A stretch of 26,989 nucleotides of DNA, from positions 1 to 26,989 of the IMG/VR virus record IMGVR_UViG_3300018428_000144; one strand, given 5' to 3'. Position 1 is the stretch's first letter. Each line of letters starts with the position of its first letter. A program made the translations under genes and the position numbers. This document shows positions 8,045 through 15,924 of this stretch, piece after piece. Source of the stretch: a virus. Under the pieces are notes generated by a model that was not told where the DNA came from, did not search any database, and saw nothing but the letters and a program-made list of their open reading frames with translations.

Positions 8045-8117
8045 GCTCCATTAGCAATCTGGTGAATGCAGCGAACTCATAATTCGCCTGAGGCGTGTTC
8101 GATCCACGCATGGAGCA
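8045..8117 (+). tRNA. tRNA with CAT anticodon (elongator Met or Ile2)
   Basis: The acceptor stem is GCTCCAT (8045-8051) with ATGGAGC (8110-8116) and discriminator A8117. The anticodon stem is GCGAA/TTCGC with loop CTCATAA, giving anticodon CAT (8078-8080). The T-arm is GCGTG-TTCGATC-CACGC and the variable loop has five bases. It has a paired 1-72 and no GGG/CCC anticodon-stem run, so it is not an initiator tRNA. Whether it is Met or an Ile2 tRNA modified to lysidine cannot be told from sequence by eye. Confidence 0.88.
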
Positions 8118-8121
8118 CCTT

Positions 8122-8206
8122 GCGAGTATGGTGGAATCGGTAGACACACCAGACTTAAAATCTGTTGGGCATTGTGCCCGTGGGAGTTCAAGTCTCCCTA
8201 CTCGCA
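8122..8206 (+). tRNA. tRNA-Leu(TAA)
   Basis: An 85-base class II tRNA: acceptor GCGAGTA (8122-8128) with TACTCGC (8199-8205) and discriminator A8206. The anticodon loop is CTTAAAA with anticodon TAA (8156-8158). A long variable arm (around TGGGCATTGTGCCCG) and the T-arm GGGAG-TTCAAGT-CTCCC complete the structure. It reads UUA and possibly UUG. It begins four bases after the previous tRNA. Confidence 0.92.
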
Positions 8207-8211
8207 CTTAA

Positions 8212-8245
8212 ATACTTAAAATTTATAAATAATTCTTTTAAGTAT
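8212..8245 (+). promoter_or_regulatory. Late promoter TATAAATA inside a perfect inverted repeat
   Basis: ATACTTAAAA (8212-8221) and TTTTAAGTAT (8236-8245) are perfect 10-bp arms. Their 14-base loop contains TATAAATA (8224-8231), an exact late promoter octamer. The right arm ends directly before the ATG of the HNH gene at 8246. Promoter plus stem-loop cassettes of this type have been described in T4-type phages as mobile regulatory elements; the hairpin itself is directly visible here. Confidence 0.7.
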
Positions 8246-8587
8246 ATGCCCCGAAATAGTAACGAATACCAACAGAAATATCAGAACGAGTGGTATAAGA
8301 AACAATCCCCCGAATATAAGCAGAGGCAGAAGGAATTAAAACAGGCAAGAGCAGAGAGGAACAGGCAGTATATTGCCAATAAACGCTCAGAACCTTGCAC
8401 TTGCTGTGGAGAAATACACCCACAAGAAATAATGGAGTTTCACCACACTGATGGGTCTCCAGAGGCAAGAGTAGGGCACTTATATGGTAACTCTTTAAAA
8501 CGATTGCAAGAGGAAATAGATAAATGTGTGGTAATATGCCCTAACTGCCACACTAAAATACATAAGGATTTATTGGTGCTGAGATGA
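8246..8587 (+). CDS. HNH endonuclease
   Basis: The frame is open from within the tRNA-Leu gene, but the first sensible start is ATG 8246, directly after the inverted repeat, giving 113 residues. The N-terminal half is basic and helical (many K, R and Q), suited to DNA binding. The C-terminal half carries the HNH motif: C51-T-C53-C54, F65-H66-H67 (catalytic His region), and C98-P-N-C101-H102 with H106, a zinc-ribbon-supported beta-beta-alpha metal fold. Small free-standing HNH proteins act as homing-type or packaging-associated nicking enzymes in phages. Its stop overlaps the amidohydrolase start (ATGA), so the two are co-translated. Placement next to tRNA genes and an unusual metabolic gene suggests a role in lateral movement of this cassette. 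Confidence 0.85.
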   Translation: MPRNSNEYQQKYQNEWYKKQSPEYKQRQKELKQARAERNRQYIANKRSEPCTCCGEIHPQEIMEFHHTDGSPEARVGHLYGNSLKRLQEEIDKCVVICPNCHTKIHKDLLVLR

Positions 8588-9609
8588 ACCTCATTGATAG
8601 GATTGAAGAGTTAGCAGAGACTTTACCCAGACCAGCATATAGTGTTTCTGATGAGACTGGTAATGCATATGTAATCCAGTGGATGTTGGAAGACGGATTA
8701 CAAGTAAGGCAGGATGAATACGGTAATATTATTGGTAGGATTGATGGTGAGGGCGCACCTATTGTAGTAGGTTCTCATACAGATACAGTAGCAACTGCTG
8801 GCAAGTATGATGGTGCTCTGGGTGTTCTTGCAGGTGTAGAGGCAGCAAGGATGCTGAAAGGTAAGTTGAAGCACCCACTAGAAGTTGTTATCTTCCGTGA
8901 CGAAGAGAATACAATGAAAGGTTCTAAGGGTTATACTTCTAGCAAACCTGATATCAAAGCATTCTTAGAATTGCACGTAGAACAAGGACCAATATTAGAT
9001 TCTCAAAAACTTGATATTGGTGTCGTTCAGGGTATTGTAGGACAAAGACGCTGTGCTATTACTGTATATGGTCAAGAGAACCATGCAGGCACAACTCCCA
9101 TGGATATGAGAGATGATGCACTGGTAAAGACAGCAGAGATTATCACTTACATTAACAAGAGGGCATTAGAACATGACGGTTTGGTGGCTACTGTGGGGGT
9201 GCTTAATGTCAGTCCCAACGCTTTTAGTGTTGTACCTGGCAGGGTAGACTTTACATTGCAGGTAAGAGATTTGGATGCATCTGTTATGGATGCGTTTGTT
9301 AAAGACGTTACTGATAAGTTTAATTTACAATATGAGCTCATCCACCAGTCTGAACCTGCACTGTGCAATGGTAAAATCAAGCAGTTCATTGCTGATGCCG
9401 CAAGTCGTGATTTGAACTTGAAAGCAATTCGTATGCCATCAAGAGCATCACATGACGCACAAAACTTTAACTTCTGTCCTATGGGTATGATATTTGTTCC
9501 ATCTATCGGTGGTATCAGTCATTCTCCCAAAGAAAAAACCACTGATGAGATGTGTATCAACGGTTTAGAAGTATTGGTTAGGACTATACAAATGATTGAC
9601 AGGACTTAA
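8584..9609 (+). CDS. M20-family amidohydrolase (N-carbamoyl-L-amino acid / allantoate hydrolase type)
   Basis: A 341-residue protein with all hallmarks of the AllC/HyuC-type dimetal hydrolases. These include GSHTDTV (H65, D67), YDGALG (D76), DEE (D106-E108), ELHVEQG (H131), GQENHAGTTPMDMRDDAL (H167), VVPGRVDFTLQVRD, SHDAQ (H290, D291) and GISHSPKE (H313). These cover the metal ligands and substrate-binding residues of the family, so the enzyme looks intact. Characterised members are ~410 residues; the missing length is mainly between DEEN and DIKAFLELH, where E. coli AllC has about 40 extra residues. Expected chemistry is hydrolysis of a carbamoyl or ureido amide (N-carbamoyl amino acid, allantoate or ureidoglycolate) releasing ammonia and CO2, in the cytoplasm. 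Translation is coupled to the HNH gene by ATGA. Substrate cannot be decided from sequence. It is not a usual cyanophage metabolic gene as far as I know. Confidence 0.9.
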   Translation: MNLIDRIEELAETLPRPAYSVSDETGNAYVIQWMLEDGLQVRQDEYGNIIGRIDGEGAPIVVGSHTDTVATAGKYDGALGVLAGVEAARMLKGKLKHPLEVVIFRDEENTMKGSKGYTSSKPDIKAFLELHVEQGPILDSQKLDIGVVQGIVGQRRCAITVYGQENHAGTTPMDMRDDALVKTAEIITYINKRALEHDGLVATVGVLNVSPNAFSVVPGRVDFTLQVRDLDASVMDAFVKDVTDKFNLQYELIHQSEPALCNGKIKQFIADAASRDLNLKAIRMPSRASHDAQNFNFCPMGMIFVPSIGGISHSPKEKTTDEMCINGLEVLVRTIQMIDRT

Positions 9610-9617
9610 AATAAATA
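9610..9617 (+). promoter_or_regulatory. T4-like late promoter (AATAAATA)
   Basis: AATAAATA lies directly after the amidohydrolase stop, 18 bases before the ATG at 9636. It overlaps a 9-bp sequence ACTTAAAAT (9604-9612) that is also present at 8214-8222 beside the other late promoter flanking the HNH-amidohydrolase pair. Confidence 0.75.
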
Positions 9618-9635
9618 AGACAAAACCCGCATCCT

Positions 9636-9941
9636 ATGTCATATAAGATAGAGACTGCATTCTGCTGGTATGAAAACGACAGTAGGATAGTCAAGATGTA
9701 TTTTATTCAGGGAGTACCATTTACTTTTGATGAGCTACCCATTGGACACTTATATGACAGAGATTTGATAGAGTTTGCAAACAAGAATTTGTCTTATGAA
9801 CCAAATGATTTGTATAAGTCTTCTTTTTATCTAATAGATGAAGAAGCACACCCTTGTCTGTTCATGATGGATATTGAGAATCCAGAAGACATGCCAGAGG
9901 AGGAAGAGTACGATTATAATGAAGAGGATTTGATGGGTTAA
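9636..9941 (+). CDS. Hypothetical acidic protein
   Basis: A 101-residue protein, first gene after a late promoter. The body is rich in aromatic residues (several Y, F and W), and the last ~20 residues are almost entirely acidic (PEDMPEEEEYDYNEEDLMG). No known motif. Its stop TAA is immediately followed by the ATG of the 2OG oxygenase-like gene with no gap, so they form an operon. The late timing and location before fibre genes suggest a virion-assembly or modification accessory role, but this is only context. Confidence 0.65.
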   Translation: MSYKIETAFCWYENDSRIVKMYFIQGVPFTFDELPIGHLYDRDLIEFANKNLSYEPNDLYKSSFYLIDEEAHPCLFMMDIENPEDMPEEEEYDYNEEDLMG

Positions 9942-10583
9942 ATGAAAGTTGAAGCACAAATATTACAACCTGAAATTGATGGTGGAATTTTAGTTCGTTT
10001 TGAGAAGGATGATTTGAAATTTCTATATGATGCCGTAGATAAGATTCAACAGGATTTCGATAATTACGAGTCTAATAATATCAGACTAGCAGGAAACATT
10101 GAAAGGCAAATTGTTTTGCCAGAGGAAATTAGAGAATCAATTGATAAACTATTGACACCTATAGTTGAGAGTCACACAAAGACATTTGATTATGCAACTA
10201 GAATTGGAAGGCAGTTTGAAGGTGAAAAATATCTCCTAAACTTAGTTCAAACATGGGCAGTCTTTCAAAAGAAAACAGAATTTAATCCAGTTCATTCTCA
10301 TAATGGTATTTTTAGTTTTGTGATATGGTTAAAAAATCCTTATGATACTGAGGATGAAATGGTACAACCACATTCAAGAAAATCTAATTATCAGTGTGCG
10401 GGACATTTTGCATATTTTTGCACAAATACTCTAGGTGATATTGTGCAAAGAGTAATTCCAACTGATAGGAAAATGGAAGGTTGTGCTTTTATTTTTCCTG
10501 CAACCGTCAATCATTGTGTTTATCCATTCTATACTTCTGATGAATATAGAATTTCTGTTTCTGGAAACTACGTTATTTCGTAA
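9942..10583 (+). CDS. 2OG-Fe(II) oxygenase-like protein
   Basis: A 213-residue protein. Its C-terminal half has the double-stranded beta-helix signature: FNPVHSHNGIFSFVIWLKNP (H118 and H120), a distal histidine in FPATVNHCVYP (H191), and R203 in EYRISVSGNY, the usual 2-oxoglutarate-binding arginine. Canonical enzymes have HxD...H; here the second ligand position is His120 rather than Asp, so the metal site may be HxH...H or the catalytic step may differ. Proteins of this kind are frequent next to structural genes in T4-like cyanophages, with unknown substrates. It lies between the acidic protein and the 1760-residue fibre, so hydroxylation of a virion protein is an attractive but unproven idea. 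Confidence 0.72.
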   Translation: MKVEAQILQPEIDGGILVRFEKDDLKFLYDAVDKIQQDFDNYESNNIRLAGNIERQIVLPEEIRESIDKLLTPIVESHTKTFDYATRIGRQFEGEKYLLNLVQTWAVFQKKTEFNPVHSHNGIFSFVIWLKNPYDTEDEMVQPHSRKSNYQCAGHFAYFCTNTLGDIVQRVIPTDRKMEGCAFIFPATVNHCVYPFYTSDEYRISVSGNYVIS

Positions 10584-10585
10584 GA

Positions 10586-10593
10586 CATAAATA
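10586..10593 (+). promoter_or_regulatory. T4-like late promoter (CATAAATA)
   Basis: CATAAATA follows the oxygenase stop by two bases and precedes the ATG at 10626 by 32 bases. It should drive the very large fibre gene, which otherwise has only a weak ribosome binding site. Confidence 0.75.
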
Positions 10594-10625
10594 AAACTAG
10601 CAAATAGTATAGAAGCAGTAATACA

Positions 10626-13600
10626 ATGCCTCTGAATAAGTTAGACAACTTTATTAAGAACACTGAAGGTAGAATTCTATATGTAAGTCCAGCGGATTTA
10701 GATTCAACTGACAGTATTTTAAACACTGGAAACTCTCTTGCTCGTCCTTTTAAAACCATTCAGAGAGCACTGATTGAGGCAGCAAGATTCTCATATGTTA
10801 AGGGGAATGCCAATGATGCGATAGAGAAAACCACGATTCTCTTGATGCCTGGTGTTCATGAGATTGATAACCGCCCAGGATATCAGATTTTCAATGATAG
10901 TGGTGCAAAAGTAACTGCGGCGGATGGTAGCGTCAGCAATGCGGCAGCAGCAGATCATTTACCACTAACACTTGATTCTAATTTTGATATAACACAAGAA
11001 GGTAATGACTTAATTAAGTTCAACAGTATTTACGGTGGGGTTATTGTACCTCGCGGTACATCTATCGTTGGACTTGACTTAAGAAAGACAAAGATTAAAC
11101 CAAAATATGTTCCAAACCCAACTGATGATGATGTAGATTACTCTGCCATCTTTAGAATCACAGGTACATGCTACTTCTGGCAGTTCTGTGTCTTTGATGG
11201 TGATGAGTTTGGACTTGTTTATACACAGTCTGATGACTTTACTATTCAGTCTGTACCTAACTTCTCTCACCACAAACTAACAGTATTTGAATATGCTGAT
11301 GGTGTTAATAAAGTTGGTTCAACAGAACTGACTGATCTTGAAATGTATTATGCGAAGTTATCCATCGCATATGGTACAGGAACTGATAGAGATATTGATG
11401 ATAAGTTTCCTGCTAAACCAAAAGGGTTTGAACCACAACGCCCAGAATATGAGATTGTTGGTGCATTTGCATCAGATCCTCTTAAGATTACTTCTATCGA
11501 AGCAGGTTCAGGTGGAACACCAACCAATAGAGTTACTGTTACCACTGCATTAGATCATAACCTTACTACAGGCACACCAATTCGTATCAGTGGTGTATCT
11601 CCAACCAACTATAATATTTCAACAAAGGTTGCAGAAGTTGATGCAACAAATACTAAAGTATTCTATTATAACTTAGAATCTTTTCCTGTCACTCTACAGA
11701 CACCAGGAACTATTTCTGGCGACGAATTAGTCACCGTAGAGACTGATACTGTAACTGGAGCATCACCATATATCTTTAATATCTCCATGCGTTCTGTATG
11801 GGGTATGCAGGGTATGCACGCTGACGGAAGTAAGGCAACTGGATTCCGTTCAATGGTTGTGGCTCAGTTCACCGGTGTATCCCTACAAAAGGATGATAGA
11901 GCGTTCGTACAATATATTCCATCAACTCGTACATATTCAAGTACACTCAGCACATCAAAAGTAACTGGTGCTGATTTATCGGCAGGTTCTTCATCTAGTG
12001 GAAGAGTCTATCACTTAGAATCAGACTCCATTTATAGATCTGGATGGGAAAGTTCTCACATTAAGATTTCAAATGATGCAATTCTGCAAATTGTATCAGT
12101 ATTTGCTATTGGTTACAATAAGCACTTTGACATACAATCCGGTGGTGACGCATCTATCACCAACTCTAACTCTAACTTTGGACAATTAGCACTTATTGCT
12201 GATGGATTTAAGGCAGAAGCATTTGCCAAGGATAATAAGGCATTCCTCACACACGTTATTCCACCAAAAGCAATCACTGCTTCAGAAGAGAATGTTGATT
12301 GGGTGACTATAGATCGAGGTAAGACAACAACCGTTGGTATCACCAGTCACCTGTATCTATTTGGATTTGAAGATGAAGAGGTTAAGCCTGTTGTCTTAAC
12401 ACAGGGATATCGAATTGGTGCTCGTAAAGAAGATAAACTTTACCTATCCATTGGTTCAACAACTTACTCTGCGGATATCCTAATGGAGGATGGTTCATCC
12501 TCATTTAAGACATATTCTGTAGATGCTCCATCTTCTAACGTATTTACAATTTCATCTGGAACACATGATATTCAAACTGCTGAAAAGGTTATCGTCCTTA
12601 GTGACGATGGCGATATGCCAGAGAATATTAAAGTAAATAAGGTTTACTATGCAATTCGCGAGTCTTCCACAGAACTTAAGTTAGCATCATCTGAATCTGA
12701 TGCAAACAATGATGATGCCATTACCGTTTATGGTGGAACTAATCTCACAATTACAACTAGAGTTTCTGATAAAGAATCGGGAGATGTTGGCAGTCCAGTG
12801 CAGTGGGACTCCACAAATAATCATTGGTATATTAACACCAACACTGGAAGTGATATCTTTAGTAATCTCTCAGGGACTGGTGCTTCGGAGGCAACCTTCG
12901 TCAAGAGAATTGCTGATACCAGAAGTTTAGACGAGAAGATTTACAAGTATAGAGTTGTTATTCCAAAACAACTTTCAAACTCAAAAACACCAGAGTCAGC
13001 ATTTATCATCCAAGAATCTAGCACAACTGGATTCGGAACAGACGCTGATTTTACTAAAACTTCTATTGATTCTACAGATTACGATTTCTCAAGAAATCCA
13101 AGATTCATTAGCACATGTTCATTCTCATCTGATGTTGTAACGGTTATTACTGAACAACCTCACAACCTTACTTTAGGTGATGATGTCAATATCAGAAATG
13201 TCACTGATAGCACACTGAGCAGCACTGGAGACTTTAATAAGGGATATAATGGTAAGTTTACAGTCACTGAGATTACTGATGACTTAACCTTTAAGTATGC
13301 TTTGAGCACTAGAACCCCTGGTACATTTACAAATGACACCACACAGAGAACCACATCTCTTCCAAGATTTGATAGAATTGACTTAAAAGCCAACCTTAAT
13401 ATTTACAGAAATGAAGTGGTTTCTGAGTATGATGATGGAGAACAAAATGGCATCTATCATCTCTATGTTCTGAAAGCTGATAGTGCAGTTCCTGTAGAAT
13501 TTACTGACTTAAAATATAGTCAGAATGTCGTGGACTTGTATCCACAATTGGATAGAGATAACATTAATGATAATCCAAATTCTGCTAAGTCATTCGCTCT

Positions 13601-15908
13601 AAGATCTCCACTTGGAGATGTCACAACTAACGATCTTAAGAAGAGTGTTACTAGAGAAGCGTCTGATACACTTCTAACAAAATTTGGAGTTGGACTTGAT
13701 ATTTCCTCAGTCAACAATGCCACTCCTGGTATTACCACAATTACCTTCGATAGAAGACATGGATTGGATGGTATTGTTGATGTAAGTGTTACAAATGCAG
13801 GAAGTGGATTTGCAAACGGCAATCACTTTAACGTAAAACTGCTAAACAATGGAACATCTACATGGGATGGTGCCACAGCAAACATTAATGTTTCGGGTGG
13901 TGCTGTTGGTGTTGCAACTATTGTATCTCCAGGTTCTGGATATGCTGCTGGTGAAGTATTAGACATTGATGGATTCTCTGGTGCTGAAGTTACAGTCTCC
14001 ACTGGTGGTATTACAACTTCTATAGGACAAGTAGTTCAGTTCACTGGTGCTGGAACAACATCAGATACCTACTATCGTATCAATTCAGTTCCTGCCGCTA
14101 ATCAGATTTCCATCGCTAAGACTGCAGGTGATACACTCATCACTGCAGATCAGTATGCACTGGTTGTCTCTCCATCACAAGCATTTACTGCAACGTCTTC
14201 TGGTGGTATCAGCACATTCACATCAGGTGAACCTCATGGATTGACTGTTGGTAATAAGTTTAGAGTTCTTGATACCGAGAACAATAATCTTGGTGATTTT
14301 ATTGTTGCGACAAAAGTTGGTATCTCTACATTCACAATTAGTTCTGGAATTAGTACCACTTCTGGATTCATTCTGAAGCACGGTTTATCCTCTAATTCTG
14401 GCGATTCTAATGTTGGAAATGAAAATCTTGAGGCAAGAGCGATTACCATCTTTGATGGGGATATTTTAACCCTATCTGAAGCAGTAACAACAACAGATAC
14501 AGCATTCTCTGTAAGTCATGTTGGGTTAGGAACTGCAACCAGATTCCCACTTGGTTCTTACATTCAAATTGATAATGAAATCATGAGAGTTGCTAGCAGC
14601 ACTCTTAGTGGTTTGAATAGTGATGAACTCACCGTTATTCGTGGAGCACTTGGTTCTAGACAGACAGCACACGTCAATGGTTCTTTAATCAAGAAGATAA
14701 AAGTTCCTTCAATTGAATTCCGTAGACCTTCAATCGTTCGTGCTTCTGGACATACATTTGAATATCTTGGTTTCGGTCCTGGTAATTACTCTACTGGACT
14801 TCCTCAACTTCAGGATAGAGCACCAACTGAAACAGAAGAGTTTTTAACACAGGCACAAGAAAGAGCTGGTGGTACTGTAGTATACACTGGTATGAACAAC
14901 AAAGGTGATTTCTTTGTTGGTAACCAGAAGAAGTCTTCTGCAACTGGTGAAGAAATCACATTTGATACGCCAATCCCAACAGTCACTGGACAAGATCCTG
15001 CTACACTCAGTGTAGTCTTTGATGAAGTTATTATTAAGAATAATCTTGTAGTTGAGGGTGGAGCTTCTAATCAACTCTTATCACAGTTTGATGGACCCGT
15101 CACATTCAATAACAATACAAGATTCAACGATCAGGTTAGAATTACTGATGAGACTGATTCATCCAGCACTAAAACTGGAGCACTCATAGTTACTGGTGGA
15201 GTTGGTGTTGGTAAGACAATAACAGCAGCAAACATAACTGCGGGTGATGTTACCATTAATGGAAGCACAAGTACAATTAATTCTACCAGTGGTGATTTGA
15301 AGATTGATGCTCCTGTTGGCAATAAAGTTGCCATCGGAACACATACAGAAGTTGATGGTGACTTTGAGGCAACTGGAAAGATTACTGCCGATGAATTGGA
15401 TGTTCCAAACATATCACCAATTGGAAGCATCATGTTGTGGCCTGGTGGAACAGATAGCTGGCCCACAGCAACATGGAGACAGTGCAATGGTGCGGCACTT
15501 TCAAGAACAACATACGCTAACTTGTTCACGATTTTGGGAACCACATATGGATCTGGTGATGGTTCAACCACCTTCAACCTACCAAACTTACAAAATAGAT
15601 TCCCTGTTGGTGCTGGTGATGATTATAGTCAGGGTGGAACTGGTGGTAGCAAAGACGCTATAGTGGTGTCACACACTCATACAGCAAGCACTGCCACTGC
15701 TGGTGCACACAGTCACTCTATTGGTGGTAACGTTGGATTTGGTGGCAACAATGTTCAGTTTGGTTCTGGTTATGCTGCCAATGGTGGTAACACTTCCACC
15801 CACGCTGGGCACAATCACAGTGTGACTGTTAATAGTCAAGGTTCTTCTGGAACTGATGCAAACCTTCCACCATATATGGGATTATATTACATTATAAGAA
15901 TCCGATAA
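10626..15908 (+). CDS. Large tail-fibre-like virion protein with C-terminal collar domain
   Basis: At 1760 residues this is the longest gene in the window. The N-terminus (MPLNKLDNFIKNTEGRILYV, then LARPFKTIQRALIEAARFSY) has the PFKTIQxAL pattern of pectin-lyase-like right-handed beta-helices. The middle is a long run of beta-rich, Thr/Ser/Gly/Asn-rich segments, including PGxGY modules (AGSGFANG, PGSGYAAGE) shared with the protein at 3419. The region around bases 15100-15400 has fibre-type repeats (GALIVTGGVGVGKTI). The last ~170 residues form a tail-collar domain (IGSIMLWPGG, WRQCNGAALSRT, FNLPNLQNRFPVGAG) with SHTH, HSHS and HNHS histidine pairs that may bind metal, ending PPYMGLYYIIRIR. 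It is probably a long fibre or baseplate-attached receptor-binding protein. Confidence 0.85.
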   Translation: MPLNKLDNFIKNTEGRILYVSPADLDSTDSILNTGNSLARPFKTIQRALIEAARFSYVKGNANDAIEKTTILLMPGVHEIDNRPGYQIFNDSGAKVTAADGSVSNAAAADHLPLTLDSNFDITQEGNDLIKFNSIYGGVIVPRGTSIVGLDLRKTKIKPKYVPNPTDDDVDYSAIFRITGTCYFWQFCVFDGDEFGLVYTQSDDFTIQSVPNFSHHKLTVFEYADGVNKVGSTELTDLEMYYAKLSIAYGTGTDRDIDDKFPAKPKGFEPQRPEYEIVGAFASDPLKITSIEAGSGGTPTNRVTVTTALDHNLTTGTPIRISGVSPTNYNISTKVAEVDATNTKVFYYNLESFPVTLQTPGTISGDELVTVETDTVTGASPYIFNISMRSVWGMQGMHADGSKATGFRSMVVAQFTGVSLQKDDRAFVQYIPSTRTYSSTLSTSKVTGADLSAGSSSSGRVYHLESDSIYRSGWESSHIKISNDAILQIVSVFAIGYNKHFDIQSGGDASITNSNSNFGQLALIADGFKAEAFAKDNKAFLTHVIPPKAITASEENVDWVTIDRGKTTTVGITSHLYLFGFEDEEVKPVVLTQGYRIGARKEDKLYLSIGSTTYSADILMEDGSSSFKTYSVDAPSSNVFTISSGTHDIQTAEKVIVLSDDGDMPENIKVNKVYYAIRESSTELKLASSESDANNDDAITVYGGTNLTITTRVSDKESGDVGSPVQWDSTNNHWYINTNTGSDIFSNLSGTGASEATFVKRIADTRSLDEKIYKYRVVIPKQLSNSKTPESAFIIQESSTTGFGTDADFTKTSIDSTDYDFSRNPRFISTCSFSSDVVTVITEQPHNLTLGDDVNIRNVTDSTLSSTGDFNKGYNGKFTVTEITDDLTFKYALSTRTPGTFTNDTTQRTTSLPRFDRIDLKANLNIYRNEVVSEYDDGEQNGIYHLYVLKADSAVPVEFTDLKYSQNVVDLYPQLDRDNINDNPNSAKSFALRSPLGDVTTNDLKKSVTREASDTLLTKFGVGLDISSVNNATPGITTITFDRRHGLDGIVDVSVTNAGSGFANGNHFNVKLLNNGTSTWDGATANINVSGGAVGVATIVSPGSGYAAGEVLDIDGFSGAEVTVSTGGITTSIGQVVQFTGAGTTSDTYYRINSVPAANQISIAKTAGDTLITADQYALVVSPSQAFTATSSGGISTFTSGEPHGLTVGNKFRVLDTENNNLGDFIVATKVGISTFTISSGISTTSGFILKHGLSSNSGDSNVGNENLEARAITIFDGDILTLSEAVTTTDTAFSVSHVGLGTATRFPLGSYIQIDNEIMRVASSTLSGLNSDELTVIRGALGSRQTAHVNGSLIKKIKVPSIEFRRPSIVRASGHTFEYLGFGPGNYSTGLPQLQDRAPTETEEFLTQAQERAGGTVVYTGMNNKGDFFVGNQKKSSATGEEITFDTPIPTVTGQDPATLSVVFDEVIIKNNLVVEGGASNQLLSQFDGPVTFNNNTRFNDQVRITDETDSSSTKTGALIVTGGVGVGKTITAANITAGDVTINGSTSTINSTSGDLKIDAPVGNKVAIGTHTEVDGDFEATGKITADELDVPNISPIGSIMLWPGGTDSWPTATWRQCNGAALSRTTYANLFTILGTTYGSGDGSTTFNLPNLQNRFPVGAGDDYSQGGTGGSKDAIVVSHTHTASTATAGAHSHSIGGNVGFGGNNVQFGSGYAANGGNTSTHAGHNHSVTVNSQGSSGTDANLPPYMGLYYIIRIR

Positions 15909-15911
15909 ATA
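15904..15911 (+). promoter_or_regulatory. T4-like late promoter (GATAAATA)
   Basis: GATAAATA overlaps the last codons and stop of the 1760-residue fibre gene and is 13 bases before the ATG at 15925. The tight spacing gives a very short leader. Confidence 0.7.
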
Positions 15912-15924
15912 ACTAAAAACTATA

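Noticed and set aside
8019-8207. Minus-strand open frame over the tRNA genes
   Set aside because: It is the complement of two tRNA cloverleafs; the reading is an artefact of tRNA sequence.
8165-8245. Upstream extension of the HNH gene into tRNA-Leu
   Set aside because: It would begin inside a tRNA gene and cross a perfect inverted repeat and late promoter; ATG 8246 gives a normal HNH protein.
15131-15577. 148-residue open frame on the minus strand opposite the large fibre gene
   Set aside because: Low-complexity Val/Pro/Thr composition is the mirror of the fibre repeats; the plus-strand gene is clearly real and no promoter or ribosome binding site supports the opposite frame.
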